The notes: a model not told the origin generated them from the letters alone. Shown: positions 26,686 to 34,586, counted from the stretch's first letter. The stretch is DNA of 44,123 bases from Lentisphaeria bacterium (GCA_017456495.1 JAFTJI010000128.1:1-44123); one strand, 5' to 3'. Program-made: numbers and translations.

Positions 26686-28659
26686 TTACTCCGCAAACTC
26701 CACTGCGGCAAGACCGTATCCGCAGAATTTCGGGAAGGTGAACACCGCATAATCTCCATCCTGAACAAAGGGCAATTCCTCCCCGGTTGGCGCAAGAATA
26801 ACTTTCGCAGCTTTTCTGCCGTCAAGACGGAGCTTCACTTCAATATTATATGCCGCCAGAGACTCTTCCACGATCAGCATTTCTCCCCGGAGTTCCGGCA
26901 TATAGTTCAGCAGATGCACCATCCGGCGTCCGGGCTGTTCGGAAACAAAACTCCGGGCAAATGACGGCAGATCCGCACTGACTTTCAGAAGAGGAGCCGA
27001 AAGCAGATGTTCCAGCATTGCCTTGAATACATGGCGCAGTTCCACGGATGCCGCTTTGTAATATCCCGCAAACAATTTTCCGGAACAGTAAGCCACCTGC
27101 TCCGTCATGGTCACAAACGGAAGATCCGTCAGATCCCGGGGTGGAGTATAGAATTTGGCATAAACGCCATCCCAATCTTTATCGAAGTATGGTGCAACGA
27201 TCTTTCCGGCAACTTTTGTGCCAGCCAGAGCTTCCACTTTCATGCAGTCATCATAGACGGACAGCGGAAGTTCCGGGATCAGACCGCTGTACTCGTCCAC
27301 CATGGTGAAGTAAGGCGGATCAAATGTCCTGCCAGCCTCAAAGCGGACGCCCCATTCCTTTTCAAAGCAGAAAGCTGTTTTTTCCGGATCCAAGCCGGAT
27401 TCGCCTGTTGCAAGCACCTTTCCGCCGGATTTCAGGAACGCATCCATCTTCGCCTGAAGTTCCTCCGTCAGCACGATGTAATCAGGAAGAACGATCAGAC
27501 GGTATTTATCCCAATCACTGATCTCGTCAATACAATCGAACTGCATATTCAGTTCGGAAAGCATACGGATCACCGCCTTGGATGTGTTGCTGGTCGCCAT
27601 TCCGGGGAAAAGCACAGCCATATCCACGGGGTTCGTTGCGTTTCGGTACCAGGGATCATACTGTTTCAGTTTGCTGTAGATCCGTTTGACACCTTTCGCA
27701 ATGCCCGGATAATAGATCCCGCTGGGGTGGATATGGTCGCCGATATTGGGTCTCATTCCGTTGGCAAGACCGAAGAACATGTCATATTCGATCGCCGCAT
27801 CGGTCCGGAGACTGCCGAAGTCGCCCCAGTTGTAAAAACGCCCGGTCATATTGAGAACCGGTTCGCCGTTCTGTGGAAGAGTACGGAGATACCGGGCTTT
27901 CATGGGCAGAAAATCATAGCCCCAGCAGGGAACCGTGGGCAGACATTCGCACTCAAGATAAGAGCCGTATTTCAGATTATCCCGGGCTGAAAGTCCCAGA
28001 CAGAACATGAGATAGCCGTTCTTGCGGGGTTCCACCGCATCGGAAATATCCTGTGCCAAACGGCGGGAGGAGATTTTCGCAAACATTATGGCATCTTCTT
28101 CCTTCTCCGGATCAAGCCCCATGGCGCGCATGCCCTCGATGCAATGACGGCAATAGCAGGGGAAACCGTTGAAGCTGTCAAGCAGGAATCCGGAAACCGG
28201 ATATTTTTCCTTGACTTCTCTGATCATGCTGATGAGATGATCCCGGTAAGGAGAGTTGATACACATAACCCGGGCATAAGGCGTAACCATTGTGCCGAGG
28301 ATCTCCGGATGGAAGATCGTACCGTCTTTTTTGATCTGGCACCATTCGGGATGCACCACGCCATCTTCGTTGCTCAAACCGCAGTTGAAGTAAGCCGTGA
28401 CTTTGATCCCCTGTTTCCGGCAGGCTTCCACCACTTCCCCGAAATAATCGTGACCCGGACGGAGAGACGGATGGCGGTGTCCGATTTTTGTATCGTAGTA
28501 GCAGAATCCCTGATTGCATTTTGCGTGAAACCCGATCAGATCCGCACCGATATCCTTGATTGTTGCAGCGAACTGATCCGCATCAAGATCATGCCCCACA
28601 TCGGAACAGAATTTTGATGTATGATTATCAAAAAACATGATGTATTCAGGATTTTCCAC
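26686..28659 (-). CDS. Cytoplasmic GHL6 / beta-galactosidase-like glycoside hydrolase
   Basis: A 657-residue barrel protein. Residues 1-330 resemble hypothetical glycosyl hydrolase family 6 (GHL6) and GH29/GH42 relatives: HAKCNQGFCYY, AYFNCG, and GFLLDSFNGFPCYCRHC, where D161 is a candidate nucleophile and the Cys cluster may bind metal. Residues 340-540 look like the beta-galactosidase trimerisation fold (RLIVLPDYIVLTEE, GGKVLATGES), with a beta domain to the end. There is no signal peptide. The start is GTG, 8 bases after AGGAG. It is the first gene of the operon and probably makes the final cleavage, perhaps releasing the inducer sensed by the LacI protein. Confidence 0.78.
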   Translation of the reverse strand: MENPEYIMFFDNHTSKFCSDVGHDLDADQFAATIKDIGADLIGFHAKCNQGFCYYDTKIGHRHPSLRPGHDYFGEVVEACRKQGIKVTAYFNCGLSNEDGVVHPEWCQIKKDGTIFHPEILGTMVTPYARVMCINSPYRDHLISMIREVKEKYPVSGFLLDSFNGFPCYCRHCIEGMRAMGLDPEKEEDAIMFAKISSRRLAQDISDAVEPRKNGYLMFCLGLSARDNLKYGSYLECECLPTVPCWGYDFLPMKARYLRTLPQNGEPVLNMTGRFYNWGDFGSLRTDAAIEYDMFFGLANGMRPNIGDHIHPSGIYYPGIAKGVKRIYSKLKQYDPWYRNATNPVDMAVLFPGMATSNTSKAVIRMLSELNMQFDCIDEISDWDKYRLIVLPDYIVLTEELQAKMDAFLKSGGKVLATGESGLDPEKTAFCFEKEWGVRFEAGRTFDPPYFTMVDEYSGLIPELPLSVYDDCMKVEALAGTKVAGKIVAPYFDKDWDGVYAKFYTPPRDLTDLPFVTMTEQVAYCSGKLFAGYYKAASVELRHVFKAMLEHLLSAPLLKVSADLPSFARSFVSEQPGRRMVHLLNYMPELRGEMLIVEESLAAYNIEVKLRLDGRKAAKVILAPTGEELPFVQDGDYAVFTFPKFCGYGLAAVEFAE

Positions 28660-28692
28660 TTTCCTCTCTCCTTAATTTTCAATTATTTACAA

Positions 28693-28749
28693 AAATTAAA
28701 CGCTTAATTTTCTAAAATCTAATATAATATCTCTATCCGCGAAAGTCAA
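28693..28749 (-). promoter_or_regulatory. Promoter with LacI-type operator for the long glycan operon
   Basis: On the minus strand TTGACT (28744-28749), a 17-base spacer and TATATT (28721-28726). Just downstream of the expected start of transcription (about 28714) lies AAATTAAACGCTTAATTT (28693-28710), an inverted repeat matching 7 of 8 bases per arm around a central CG, the usual design of LacI-family operators. The GTG start of the first gene is 34 bases further on. Repression by the protein of 25630-26664 is inferred. Confidence 0.7.
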
Positions 28750-28812
28750 GAAAAAATTGCAAATTTTTATCAGAATATTTTATTTTTTTACCGCTCTTTA
28801 CGTTCTGATGGT

Positions 28813-28849
28813 GTCAAATATTTGACATCTCTGAAAAATGTGCTAAATT
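28813..28849 (+). promoter_or_regulatory. Promoter with overlapping palindrome for the META lipoprotein gene
   Basis: TTGACA (28822-28827), a 16-base spacer and TAAATT (28844-28849). The perfect 14-bp palindrome GTCAAATATTTGAC (28813-28826) overlaps the -35 box, a typical repressor position. Confidence 0.6.
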
Positions 28850-28887
28850 AGCCATGAAAATACCAACCGATGAAAGGAAACTCTCTC

Positions 28888-29331
28888 ATGAAAAAAAATC
28901 TTCTTGTGTTTGTCTCTGTTCTTGCGCTCTCTCTTATTTCCGGCTGCTGCTGTGATAAAGTTTGTGCCGCAGAAAAGCCCGCGGCAAAAGCGAAAAAGCA
29001 TATGATCATCGGAAGTTGGATGATTGAAGATCTTCCTGCCGCAACTGCAAAAAAAATCAAGCCGTCGCCCAAAGCTGAAATCACTTTTGAACGAACAAAA
29101 GTTTATGGTTGCGCAGGCGACAACCGTTTCTTCGGAAATCTGAAGATCTATGGTCGTAAGCTCTCTTTCTCACATATGGGAATGACCCGTATGATGGGAC
29201 CGAATGCTCAGTATGAAGGGTATTTCATGGAAGCATTGAACAATGTTGTACAGTACGATGTCGTTGGGACTGTGCGTCTGCTGGACAAAAACGGCAAAGT
29301 TCTCATGGTTCTGAAACCGAAGAAGAAGTAA
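28888..29331 (+). CDS. META-domain lipoprotein (HslJ-like)
   Basis: I start it at the ATG at 28888 (147 residues), which has AAAGGA upstream and gives a compact lipoprotein signal MKKNLLVFVSVLALSLISGC; the ATG at 28870 would add six residues and lacks such a site. After lipidation the mature part carries a META domain: IIGSWMIEDL, ITFERTKVYGCAGDNRFFG and a C-terminal EALNNVVQYDVVG...LLDKNGKVLMVLKP. The family is found in heat-shock protein HslJ and in envelope or stress proteins; no catalytic role is known. It is 6 bp upstream of the cardiolipin synthase gene, suggesting a membrane-stress unit. Confidence 0.82.
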   Translation: MKKNLLVFVSVLALSLISGCCCDKVCAAEKPAAKAKKHMIIGSWMIEDLPAATAKKIKPSPKAEITFERTKVYGCAGDNRFFGNLKIYGRKLSFSHMGMTRMMGPNAQYEGYFMEALNNVVQYDVVGTVRLLDKNGKVLMVLKPKKK

Positions 29332-29337
29332 GGGGAT

Positions 29338-30819
29338 ATGTTCCGCGACTATGTCATAACCTATAATCTGAATCTTGTCTGGATCGCTGTTCTTCTGATC
29401 ATTGTGATCCTGGCGGTAGCGGATATTGTCTATACGCACCGGAACGAAACGGACCGGACATTGCTCTGGCTGCTTCTGCTGGCAACGCAGCCCATCCTCG
29501 GGTTCCTGCTTTACATTTTCTTCGGCAGAAGCCGCAAAGATACTGTCGGACGGAAAATTGCATTTTCGGCAGTTGAGTTCCGGCGGAAAGCCCGTGTCAA
29601 AAACAAACGGCAGGATCTGCTCACTGCTCTGCAGAATTTCCTGCCGGATTATGCCACCTTCGCCGACAGTTACGAAACAGCGCGGACACTTGACCGTCTT
29701 CTCCCCGAAACCATGCCGCTGGAGGGTAATGCAATCACTTTGCTCCACGATGGAACCGCCGCCTATCCAGCCATGCTGGAAGCCATCCGGAACGCTGAAA
29801 AAACGATCCTGCTCCAGAGTTTTATCATTGCCAACGATGCAACCGGACAGACCTTGTTCCGGGAGTTGCGGAAAAAAGCGGAATCCGGGGTGGAGATCCG
29901 TGTGTTGTACGACAGTTTCGGCAGTTTTTTCCCCTCATTCTCCTTTCATCAGTATAATCAGGGATTGCAGAATTTTCAGATTCGCTCCTTCTCCTTTGCG
30001 AACCGGCTGATGCAATGGAATTTCCAGTTGAGAAATCACCGGAAACTGTTAGTGATCGACGCAAAAACCGCATTCATGGGCGGGATCAACATCAGTCATA
30101 AAAACCTGGCACACCGGAGCGACCGTTTTATCCATGACCTGCATTTCCGGATCGAGGGTCCGGCGGTTGCGGAACTGCTGTCAGTTTTTCTGCGGGATTG
30201 GTATTATGTCACAAAAGGCAATGACAGTTATCTTTCCGGACTCATGCCGGAGCCGCCGGAACGGAAAGGGGAAAGCATTGTCCGGATCGTTGCATCCGGG
30301 ATCGGACAGCTGCCGGAAGGGAGCGCGAATGTCTTTCAGGTGGCAGCAGCGACAGCGGAGGATTCTCTCTGGATCATCAGTCCGTATTTTGTGCCGGATG
30401 CACCTTTTGTGAAAGCTCTCTGCATGGCGGCTGCCCGTGGTGTGGATGTGCGGATCATCGTTCCGGAGCTGAACAACCACTTCTATGTCAAGATGGCATC
30501 CCGCAGTCTTTACGCCAATCTGCTCAGCGGCGGGGTCCGGATCTTTGAACGGAAAAACGTGTTTGTCCATACCAAAGCGATGCTTGTTGACCGGAAATGG
30601 ACCATGCTTGGTTCCAGCAATTGCGATATCCGGAGTTTCCGTCTGAATCTGGAACTGGATGCTGTGATCCGCGGAGAAGCTGTTGCCGCTGAAATTTACC
30701 GTATGTTCCGGACAGAGATGGAAGAATCCACAGAAATTTTTCTTGCGGATGTTGAACGGAAAAGCTATCTTGTCCGGGTAATGGAAAACATCTGCGGTCT
30801 GTTCGCGCCGGTGTTGTAA
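29338..30819 (+). CDS. cls: Cardiolipin synthase (phospholipase D family)
   Basis: A 493-residue protein with two N-terminal membrane segments (about 12-30 and 42-62) and two phospholipase D HxKx4D motifs: NHRKLLVID (H234, K236, D241) followed by GGIN, and VHTKAMLVD (H411, K413, D418) followed by GSSN. This is the layout of bacterial ClsA-type enzymes, which join two phosphatidylglycerols into cardiolipin at the inner membrane. The length is normal for the family. It lies right after the META lipoprotein gene; GGGG sits before ATG. The hairpin at 30833-30854 follows the stop. Confidence 0.93.
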   Translation: MFRDYVITYNLNLVWIAVLLIIVILAVADIVYTHRNETDRTLLWLLLLATQPILGFLLYIFFGRSRKDTVGRKIAFSAVEFRRKARVKNKRQDLLTALQNFLPDYATFADSYETARTLDRLLPETMPLEGNAITLLHDGTAAYPAMLEAIRNAEKTILLQSFIIANDATGQTLFRELRKKAESGVEIRVLYDSFGSFFPSFSFHQYNQGLQNFQIRSFSFANRLMQWNFQLRNHRKLLVIDAKTAFMGGINISHKNLAHRSDRFIHDLHFRIEGPAVAELLSVFLRDWYYVTKGNDSYLSGLMPEPPERKGESIVRIVASGIGQLPEGSANVFQVAAATAEDSLWIISPYFVPDAPFVKALCMAAARGVDVRIIVPELNNHFYVKMASRSLYANLLSGGVRIFERKNVFVHTKAMLVDRKWTMLGSSNCDIRSFRLNLELDAVIRGEAVAAEIYRMFRTEMEESTEIFLADVERKSYLVRVMENICGLFAPVL

Positions 30820-30832
30820 AAGGAAGAATTCC

Positions 30833-30854
30833 CCGGGGCTGAATGCTTCCCCGG
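30833..30854. terminator. Hairpin between convergent cls and metallopeptidase genes
   Basis: CCGGGG (30833-30838), a 10-base loop and CCCCGG (30849-30854) in the 36-bp gap between two convergent genes. No T-run follows on either side, so it is at best a weak bidirectional terminator. Confidence 0.35.
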
Positions 30855-30855
30855 A

Positions 30856-31623
30856 TCACTTTGGGAAAATCCAGCAGGGCAGAAGAAGGGCTGCCTGTTT
30901 CAAGCTCTCACGCGCCTCTTTTGCACCCGGATAAACAGACTCCAATTTTGCCCAGAAACGGGCGGAATGATTCAATTCCGTCAAGTGACAGAACTCATGC
31001 AGGATCACATATTCCGTCAGAGGTTTCGTGAAAAAAAGCAAAGCCGCATTCAAGGTCACAACACCTTTCCGGCTGCATGTTCCCCAGGTACATTTCTGAA
31101 GCCCTGTCCGCAATTTCGTCAAACCGGAAAAATTGTGATTTTCCGCAATGTTCAATGCATGGGGCAGCAGCGTTTTTTCTGCATAACGGATCAGCCATTG
31201 CCGCAGTGCATCGGTACACTGTTTGTATGTTTCGACACGCCCGCTGACAATGAGGGTGTTTTCTTCCAGACGGACACCTGTCCAGCAGACTTCTGCGGGC
31301 TCATAAAGAATGGGAAAGCGTTCTCCGGTAAAGGCGAGGAACAGCTCCTGCGGGATGATTTCCGGTTTCGGCGGGTGCTGCTGCAGAAATGTTTTCCGTT
31401 TCGTGATCGTCCGGGCGATCCAGTTCAGATGTTCCTGAAAAAAAGTATTGGCAGTGCTGATGGGACAGCGGGGCGGGATCACGACTTCAAAGCCGTCTCC
31501 CACGGAACGCAGGATCAACCGCTTGCAGCGGGGACTGATCCGAACGGGAACCGTGATTTCTGTTCCGTCCGGCAGCGTTCCATGAAAGGCATCGGGCATC
31601 AGTATTTTTTCCAGCGGATCCAT
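30856..31623 (-). CDS. YgjP-type (DUF45) zinc metallopeptidase
   Basis: A 255-residue protein of the YgjP/DUF45 family (M48-like). The zinc site HEFCH (H209, E210, H213) is followed by LTELNHSARFW, whose H219 is the expected third ligand region. The upstream part has the family's KLRTGLQKCTWGTCSRKGVVTLN-type strand (about 170-192). There is no membrane segment, so it is cytoplasmic. The start at 31623 overlaps tyrA by 25 bases; a second ATG at 31599 overlaps the tyrA stop as TGATG and would remove eight residues. It is the third gene of the ilvB transcript. The substrate is unknown. Confidence 0.85.
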   Translation of the reverse strand: MDPLEKILMPDAFHGTLPDGTEITVPVRISPRCKRLILRSVGDGFEVVIPPRCPISTANTFFQEHLNWIARTITKRKTFLQQHPPKPEIIPQELFLAFTGERFPILYEPAEVCWTGVRLEENTLIVSGRVETYKQCTDALRQWLIRYAEKTLLPHALNIAENHNFSGLTKLRTGLQKCTWGTCSRKGVVTLNAALLFFTKPLTEYVILHEFCHLTELNHSARFWAKLESVYPGAKEARESLKQAALLLPCWIFPK

Positions 31624-32462
31624 TGATCGCGCAGCTCTTTTCCTTTGGCGAACTTCTTCTCAAAGCCGTCAAAATCACCGTTGCGGACCATATTTTCAAA
31701 CTCATCCAGATGCTTGCGGAGTTCGGTCAAAGCGGTCAGAACTGCTGTGGTATTCTGCTCCACGATCTCCCGCCACATGACAGGGGAACTGGAAGCGACG
31801 CGGGAACTGTCGCGGAACCCGGTTGCGCAGCCGGAAAAACGGGTGATCCGTTCCTCTTCGGGGACATCCAGCACGCCGAGAGTGGTCGCAGAAGCCAGAA
31901 TATGGGGAACATGGCTTGTGCCAGCCACAAGTTCGTCATGGTTCTTTGAATCGATCCGGGTCGTCCGGGTTCCGATCTTCTGCCACATCTCTTCGACTTT
32001 CACGATATCCGCTTCCTCTGCTCCCGGCGGGGGAACAACGAACACATCGGCATTGTGATAAAGCCCTTTGAACGCATTGTCGAACCCGTTTTTTTCGGTT
32101 CCAGCCATGGGATGACTTCCGATAAAATGAACGCCGGGATTTTCAAGAGCTGCCTGTTCAATGACACCTTTGACACTTCCGATATCTGTCAGAACTGCGC
32201 CCGGTTTCATGTAAGAAGCATACTTCCGGATGTATTCCATGATCACAGGAATCGGCAGACAAAGGACGATGATATCCCCGGCAGCAAACGCCTCTTCGGG
32301 GGTATCAACAGTAAATTCGACCACGCCTTTTTCCATAGCTTTCCGGCGGTTTTCCGGGTTGCGGCTCCAACCGGCGCGACGGTATTTTCCCTCCAACTCC
32401 ATGCAGAAGGATGCCCCGAGCAAACCAAGCCCGAGGACAGATATCACAGGTCCTTCATTCAT
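31599..32462 (-). CDS. tyrA: Prephenate dehydrogenase (tyrosine biosynthesis)
   Basis: A 287-residue NAD(P)-dependent dehydrogenase. A Rossmann motif GLGLLG (11-16) lies at the N-terminus, and GSHPMAGTE (115-123, with the conserved His117) marks prephenate dehydrogenases. The helical dimerisation domain follows (about 165-285, with TSHVPHILA). It converts prephenate to 4-hydroxyphenylpyruvate. There is no chorismate mutase or ACT domain, so feedback control, if any, is elsewhere. It starts 6 bp after the ilvB stop with GGAG overlapping the end of ilvB, so the two are translated from one mRNA. Confidence 0.92.
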   Translation of the reverse strand: MNEGPVISVLGLGLLGASFCMELEGKYRRAGWSRNPENRRKAMEKGVVEFTVDTPEEAFAAGDIIVLCLPIPVIMEYIRKYASYMKPGAVLTDIGSVKGVIEQAALENPGVHFIGSHPMAGTEKNGFDNAFKGLYHNADVFVVPPPGAEEADIVKVEEMWQKIGTRTTRIDSKNHDELVAGTSHVPHILASATTLGVLDVPEEERITRFSGCATGFRDSSRVASSSPVMWREIVEQNTTAVLTALTELRKHLDEFENMVRNGDFDGFEKKFAKGKELRDQWIRWKKY

Positions 32463-32468
32463 TGCAGC

Positions 32469-34172
32469 TTACTCCGTAATGATATCCTTATATCCTTTTC
32501 CCGGAGGCATCATGGGCAGAACGTGATCGTGATAAAGGGTATGGCAATCCAGCAGGAAGGGTCCCGGTGTTTCCAGCATCTTCTTCAGTGCCGGTTCCAG
32601 TTCTTCTTCGGTGAACACTTCGATCCCGGGGATCTCATAGCCTTTTGCGATGGTCACAAAATCGGGATAAGCTCTCTGGGAATTGTTGTTCATCAGCTCC
32701 GTATTTCCGCGGACACTTCCGTAGAAACGGTCTTCCCACTGAGCCACCATGCCGAGATGCTGGTTGTTCAGAATGATCATCTTCACGCCGATATCTTCGG
32801 TGCTGAGGGTTCCGAGTTCCTGAATATTCATCTGGAAAGAACCGTCGCCGTCGATATTGACAACGGTCTTATCCGGGAAAGCGACTTTTGCGCCCATAGC
32901 GGCAGGGAGTCCGAATCCCATGGAGCCGAGTCCGCCGGAGGTCAGGAGCTGACGGGGGAATTTCAGCGGATAGAACTGGGCAGCCCACATCTGATGCTGT
33001 CCGACACCCGGAACGATGATCGCATCGCCATTGGTAAGTTCGCGGAGCTTTTCGATCACATACTGGGGTTTCAGTCTGCCGTCGCGCTTGTAGCTGAGCG
33101 GATGAGCTTTCTTCCACTCTGCGATCTGAGCGTGCCATGCAGTATAATCCTTGCGGATGGGATCTTCATTCAGAGCTTTCAGGACTTCCTTCACATCGGC
33201 AATGACACCGAGATCCACATGGACGTTCTTATTGATTTCGGAAAGGTCGATATCCACATGGATCTTCTTTGCATCCTTTGCGAACCCTGCTGCGGGACCG
33301 GTCACGCGGTCATCAAATCTTGCACCGAGACAGATCAGCAAATCGCACTCATTTGCCGCATAGTTTGCGTAATAAGTTCCGTGCATTCCCAGCCAGCGGA
33401 GGGAGAGCGGATGATCTTCCGGAATAGCACCTGCACCCAGCAGAGTTGTGGTGATCGGAAGATTGTATTTTTCGACAAATTCCACCAGTTCTTTGGAGGC
33501 TTCTGCATGAATGATACCGCCGCCGGAGTAGACACAGGGGCGTTCTGCCTTGCGGATCATATCCTTGATGGCAGCAATTTCTTCTTCAGATGCTTTGGTG
33601 GGAACATTGTAGTTGGAAAGATCGTGAGTTTCCGGGAAGATGAACGGAGCCATCGCCTGCTGTGCGTTCTTCGGGATATCGACAACGACAGGACCGGGTC
33701 TTCCGCTTGCTGCCAGATGGAACGCATTCACGATGGTCTGGGCAATATCTTTCACATCCAGAACCAGATAACTGTGCTTCACGATGGGTCTGGTCATACC
33801 GATGATATCAGTTTCCTGGAACGCGTTTCTTCCGATCAAAGTTGCAGGAACCTGTCCGGTGATAAAAACGGTGGGAACGGAATCCATGTAAGCATCGGCG
33901 ATCCCGGTCAGAAGATTTGTTGCGCCGGGTCCGCTTGTTGCGGTACAGACAGCGACTTTACCGGTTGCACGCGCCATACCGTCAGCGGCAAAAGCTCCAC
34001 CCTGTTCGTGACGGGGAAGAATGATCCGGATCTTTGATTTCTGGAATGCCTGATGAAATTCGATAGCCTGTCCGCCGGGGTATGCAAAAACATCTGTCAC
34101 CCCCAATGCTTCCAGAGTTTTGACCATGATCTCAGCTCCTTTGTAGAGCTGCTGTGTTCCGTTATTTTCCAT
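32469..34172 (-). CDS. ilvB: Acetolactate synthase large subunit
   Basis: A 567-residue thiamine-diphosphate enzyme that makes acetolactate or acetohydroxybutyrate for branched-chain amino acids. The catalytic Glu lies in PRHEQGGAF (E56). FAD-binding and middle domains follow (GARFDDRVTG, 283-292). The ThDP motif runs from GDGSFQ (442-447) to NNQHLGM. Trp479 (QWEDRFY) is the herbicide-site Trp. The length is normal. No small subunit gene (ilvN) is adjacent; tyrA follows instead. Codon use avoids TTA, CTA and TCA, typical of high expression. AAGGA precedes ATG. A 345-base structured leader lies upstream. Confidence 0.95.
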   Translation of the reverse strand: MENNGTQQLYKGAEIMVKTLEALGVTDVFAYPGGQAIEFHQAFQKSKIRIILPRHEQGGAFAADGMARATGKVAVCTATSGPGATNLLTGIADAYMDSVPTVFITGQVPATLIGRNAFQETDIIGMTRPIVKHSYLVLDVKDIAQTIVNAFHLAASGRPGPVVVDIPKNAQQAMAPFIFPETHDLSNYNVPTKASEEEIAAIKDMIRKAERPCVYSGGGIIHAEASKELVEFVEKYNLPITTTLLGAGAIPEDHPLSLRWLGMHGTYYANYAANECDLLICLGARFDDRVTGPAAGFAKDAKKIHVDIDLSEINKNVHVDLGVIADVKEVLKALNEDPIRKDYTAWHAQIAEWKKAHPLSYKRDGRLKPQYVIEKLRELTNGDAIIVPGVGQHQMWAAQFYPLKFPRQLLTSGGLGSMGFGLPAAMGAKVAFPDKTVVNIDGDGSFQMNIQELGTLSTEDIGVKMIILNNQHLGMVAQWEDRFYGSVRGNTELMNNNSQRAYPDFVTIAKGYEIPGIEVFTEEELEPALKKMLETPGPFLLDCHTLYHDHVLPMMPPGKGYKDIITE

Positions 34173-34223
34173 AATTGTTATTTTCCTTATATTATATCGT
34201 TTCGTTTCAGTTCAAGGTTTGTT

Positions 34224-34313
34224 TCATGAAAGCCCGGCCGTACTCGGAAATGTCCGATCACCCACGACCGGGCATCGTACATCGACAAGTTTATAATAGA
34301 TATAGTCTTTCAT
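34224..34313 (-). CDS. Possible leader peptide upstream of ilvB
   Basis: A 29-codon ORF (MKDYIYYKLVDVRCPVVG...) with an ideal AGGAG 6 bases before ATG. It begins with three Tyr codons in four positions (Y4, Y6, Y7) and contains several Val codons. A strong hairpin (34232-34273) lies inside its 3' half. It ends 51 bases before the ilvB start. Since the downstream genes make branched-chain amino acids and tyrosine, a leader peptide that senses charged tRNA is conceivable. It could equally be a chance frame. Confidence 0.35.
   Translation of the reverse strand: MKDYIYYKLVDVRCPVVGDRTFPSTAGLS
34232..34273 (-). promoter_or_regulatory. Strong hairpin in the ilvB leader
   Basis: GCCCGGCCGT (34232-34241) pairs with ACGACCGGGC (34264-34273), 10 bp with one G-U in the transcript, and encloses a second stem TCGGA/TCCGA (34244-34257). 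Only three T follow, so it does not terminate on its own in the standard way. It may act as an attenuator together with the leader ORF. Confidence 0.55.
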
Positions 34314-34372
34314 TTCAAACTCCTGACGTTCACGTTCTTTTTCTTCAAGAGGTAATTTCAAAAGTCCGGCAA

Positions 34373-34514
34373 AATTTGGCTGAAAAAAGATTGTTGATGA
34401 GTTGGAAATGGTAGTTTGAGCGTGGCTACCCACAGGGGTAACCACCGAAAACGCTCCATTTGCAGATCGCAACAAGAAATTTCTGCCATTTTTGAAGACT
34501 TTTGAAACTGCCTC
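34373..34514 (-). repeat. 141-bp repeat, copy 2, in the ilvB leader
   Basis: Near-identical to 1-141. The hairpin is GTGGCTACCC (34422-34431), loop ACAG, GGGTAACCAC (34436-34445), flanked by GAGC/GCTC (34418-34421, 34453-34456). The repeat starts within a few bases of the expected transcription start (about 34517) of the promoter at 34524-34551, so the whole element would be transcribed as the 5' end of the ilvB-tyrA mRNA. A 105-codon frame runs through it, but its GTG lies between the -35 and -10 boxes. Confidence 0.85.
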
Positions 34515-34523
34515 TTCAACTGT

Positions 34524-34551
34524 AACATAATGCCGATTCACTGTTTGTCAA
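34524..34551 (-). promoter_or_regulatory. Promoter of the ilvB-tyrA-metallopeptidase operon
   Basis: Minus strand TTGACA (34546-34551), a 16-base spacer and TATGTT (34524-34529). It gives a leader of about 345 bases to the ilvB ATG at 34172. Confidence 0.65.
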
Positions 34552-34563
34552 GTTCAAACTGTG

Positions 34564-34586
34564 AAAAAAAATCTCAAAAAAAGAGA
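34564..34586 (-). terminator. Weak intrinsic terminator after the second LacI gene
   Basis: Minus strand TCTC (34583-34586), a T-rich loop, GAGA (34572-34575) and a run of eight T (34564-34571), 21 bases after the LacI stop codon. The stem is only 4 bp. Confidence 0.45.

Noticed and set aside
32055..34037. 660-codon plus-strand frame opposite ilvB and tyrA
   Set aside because: Same reason: the sense genes are certain and the antisense protein shows no family features.
34224..34541. A 105-codon minus-strand frame covering repeat copy 2 and the leader ORF as one protein
   Set aside because: Its GTG start lies between the -35 and -10 boxes of a good promoter, and the other repeat copy has a frame-shifting indel. 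Only the 29-codon part has a ribosome site.
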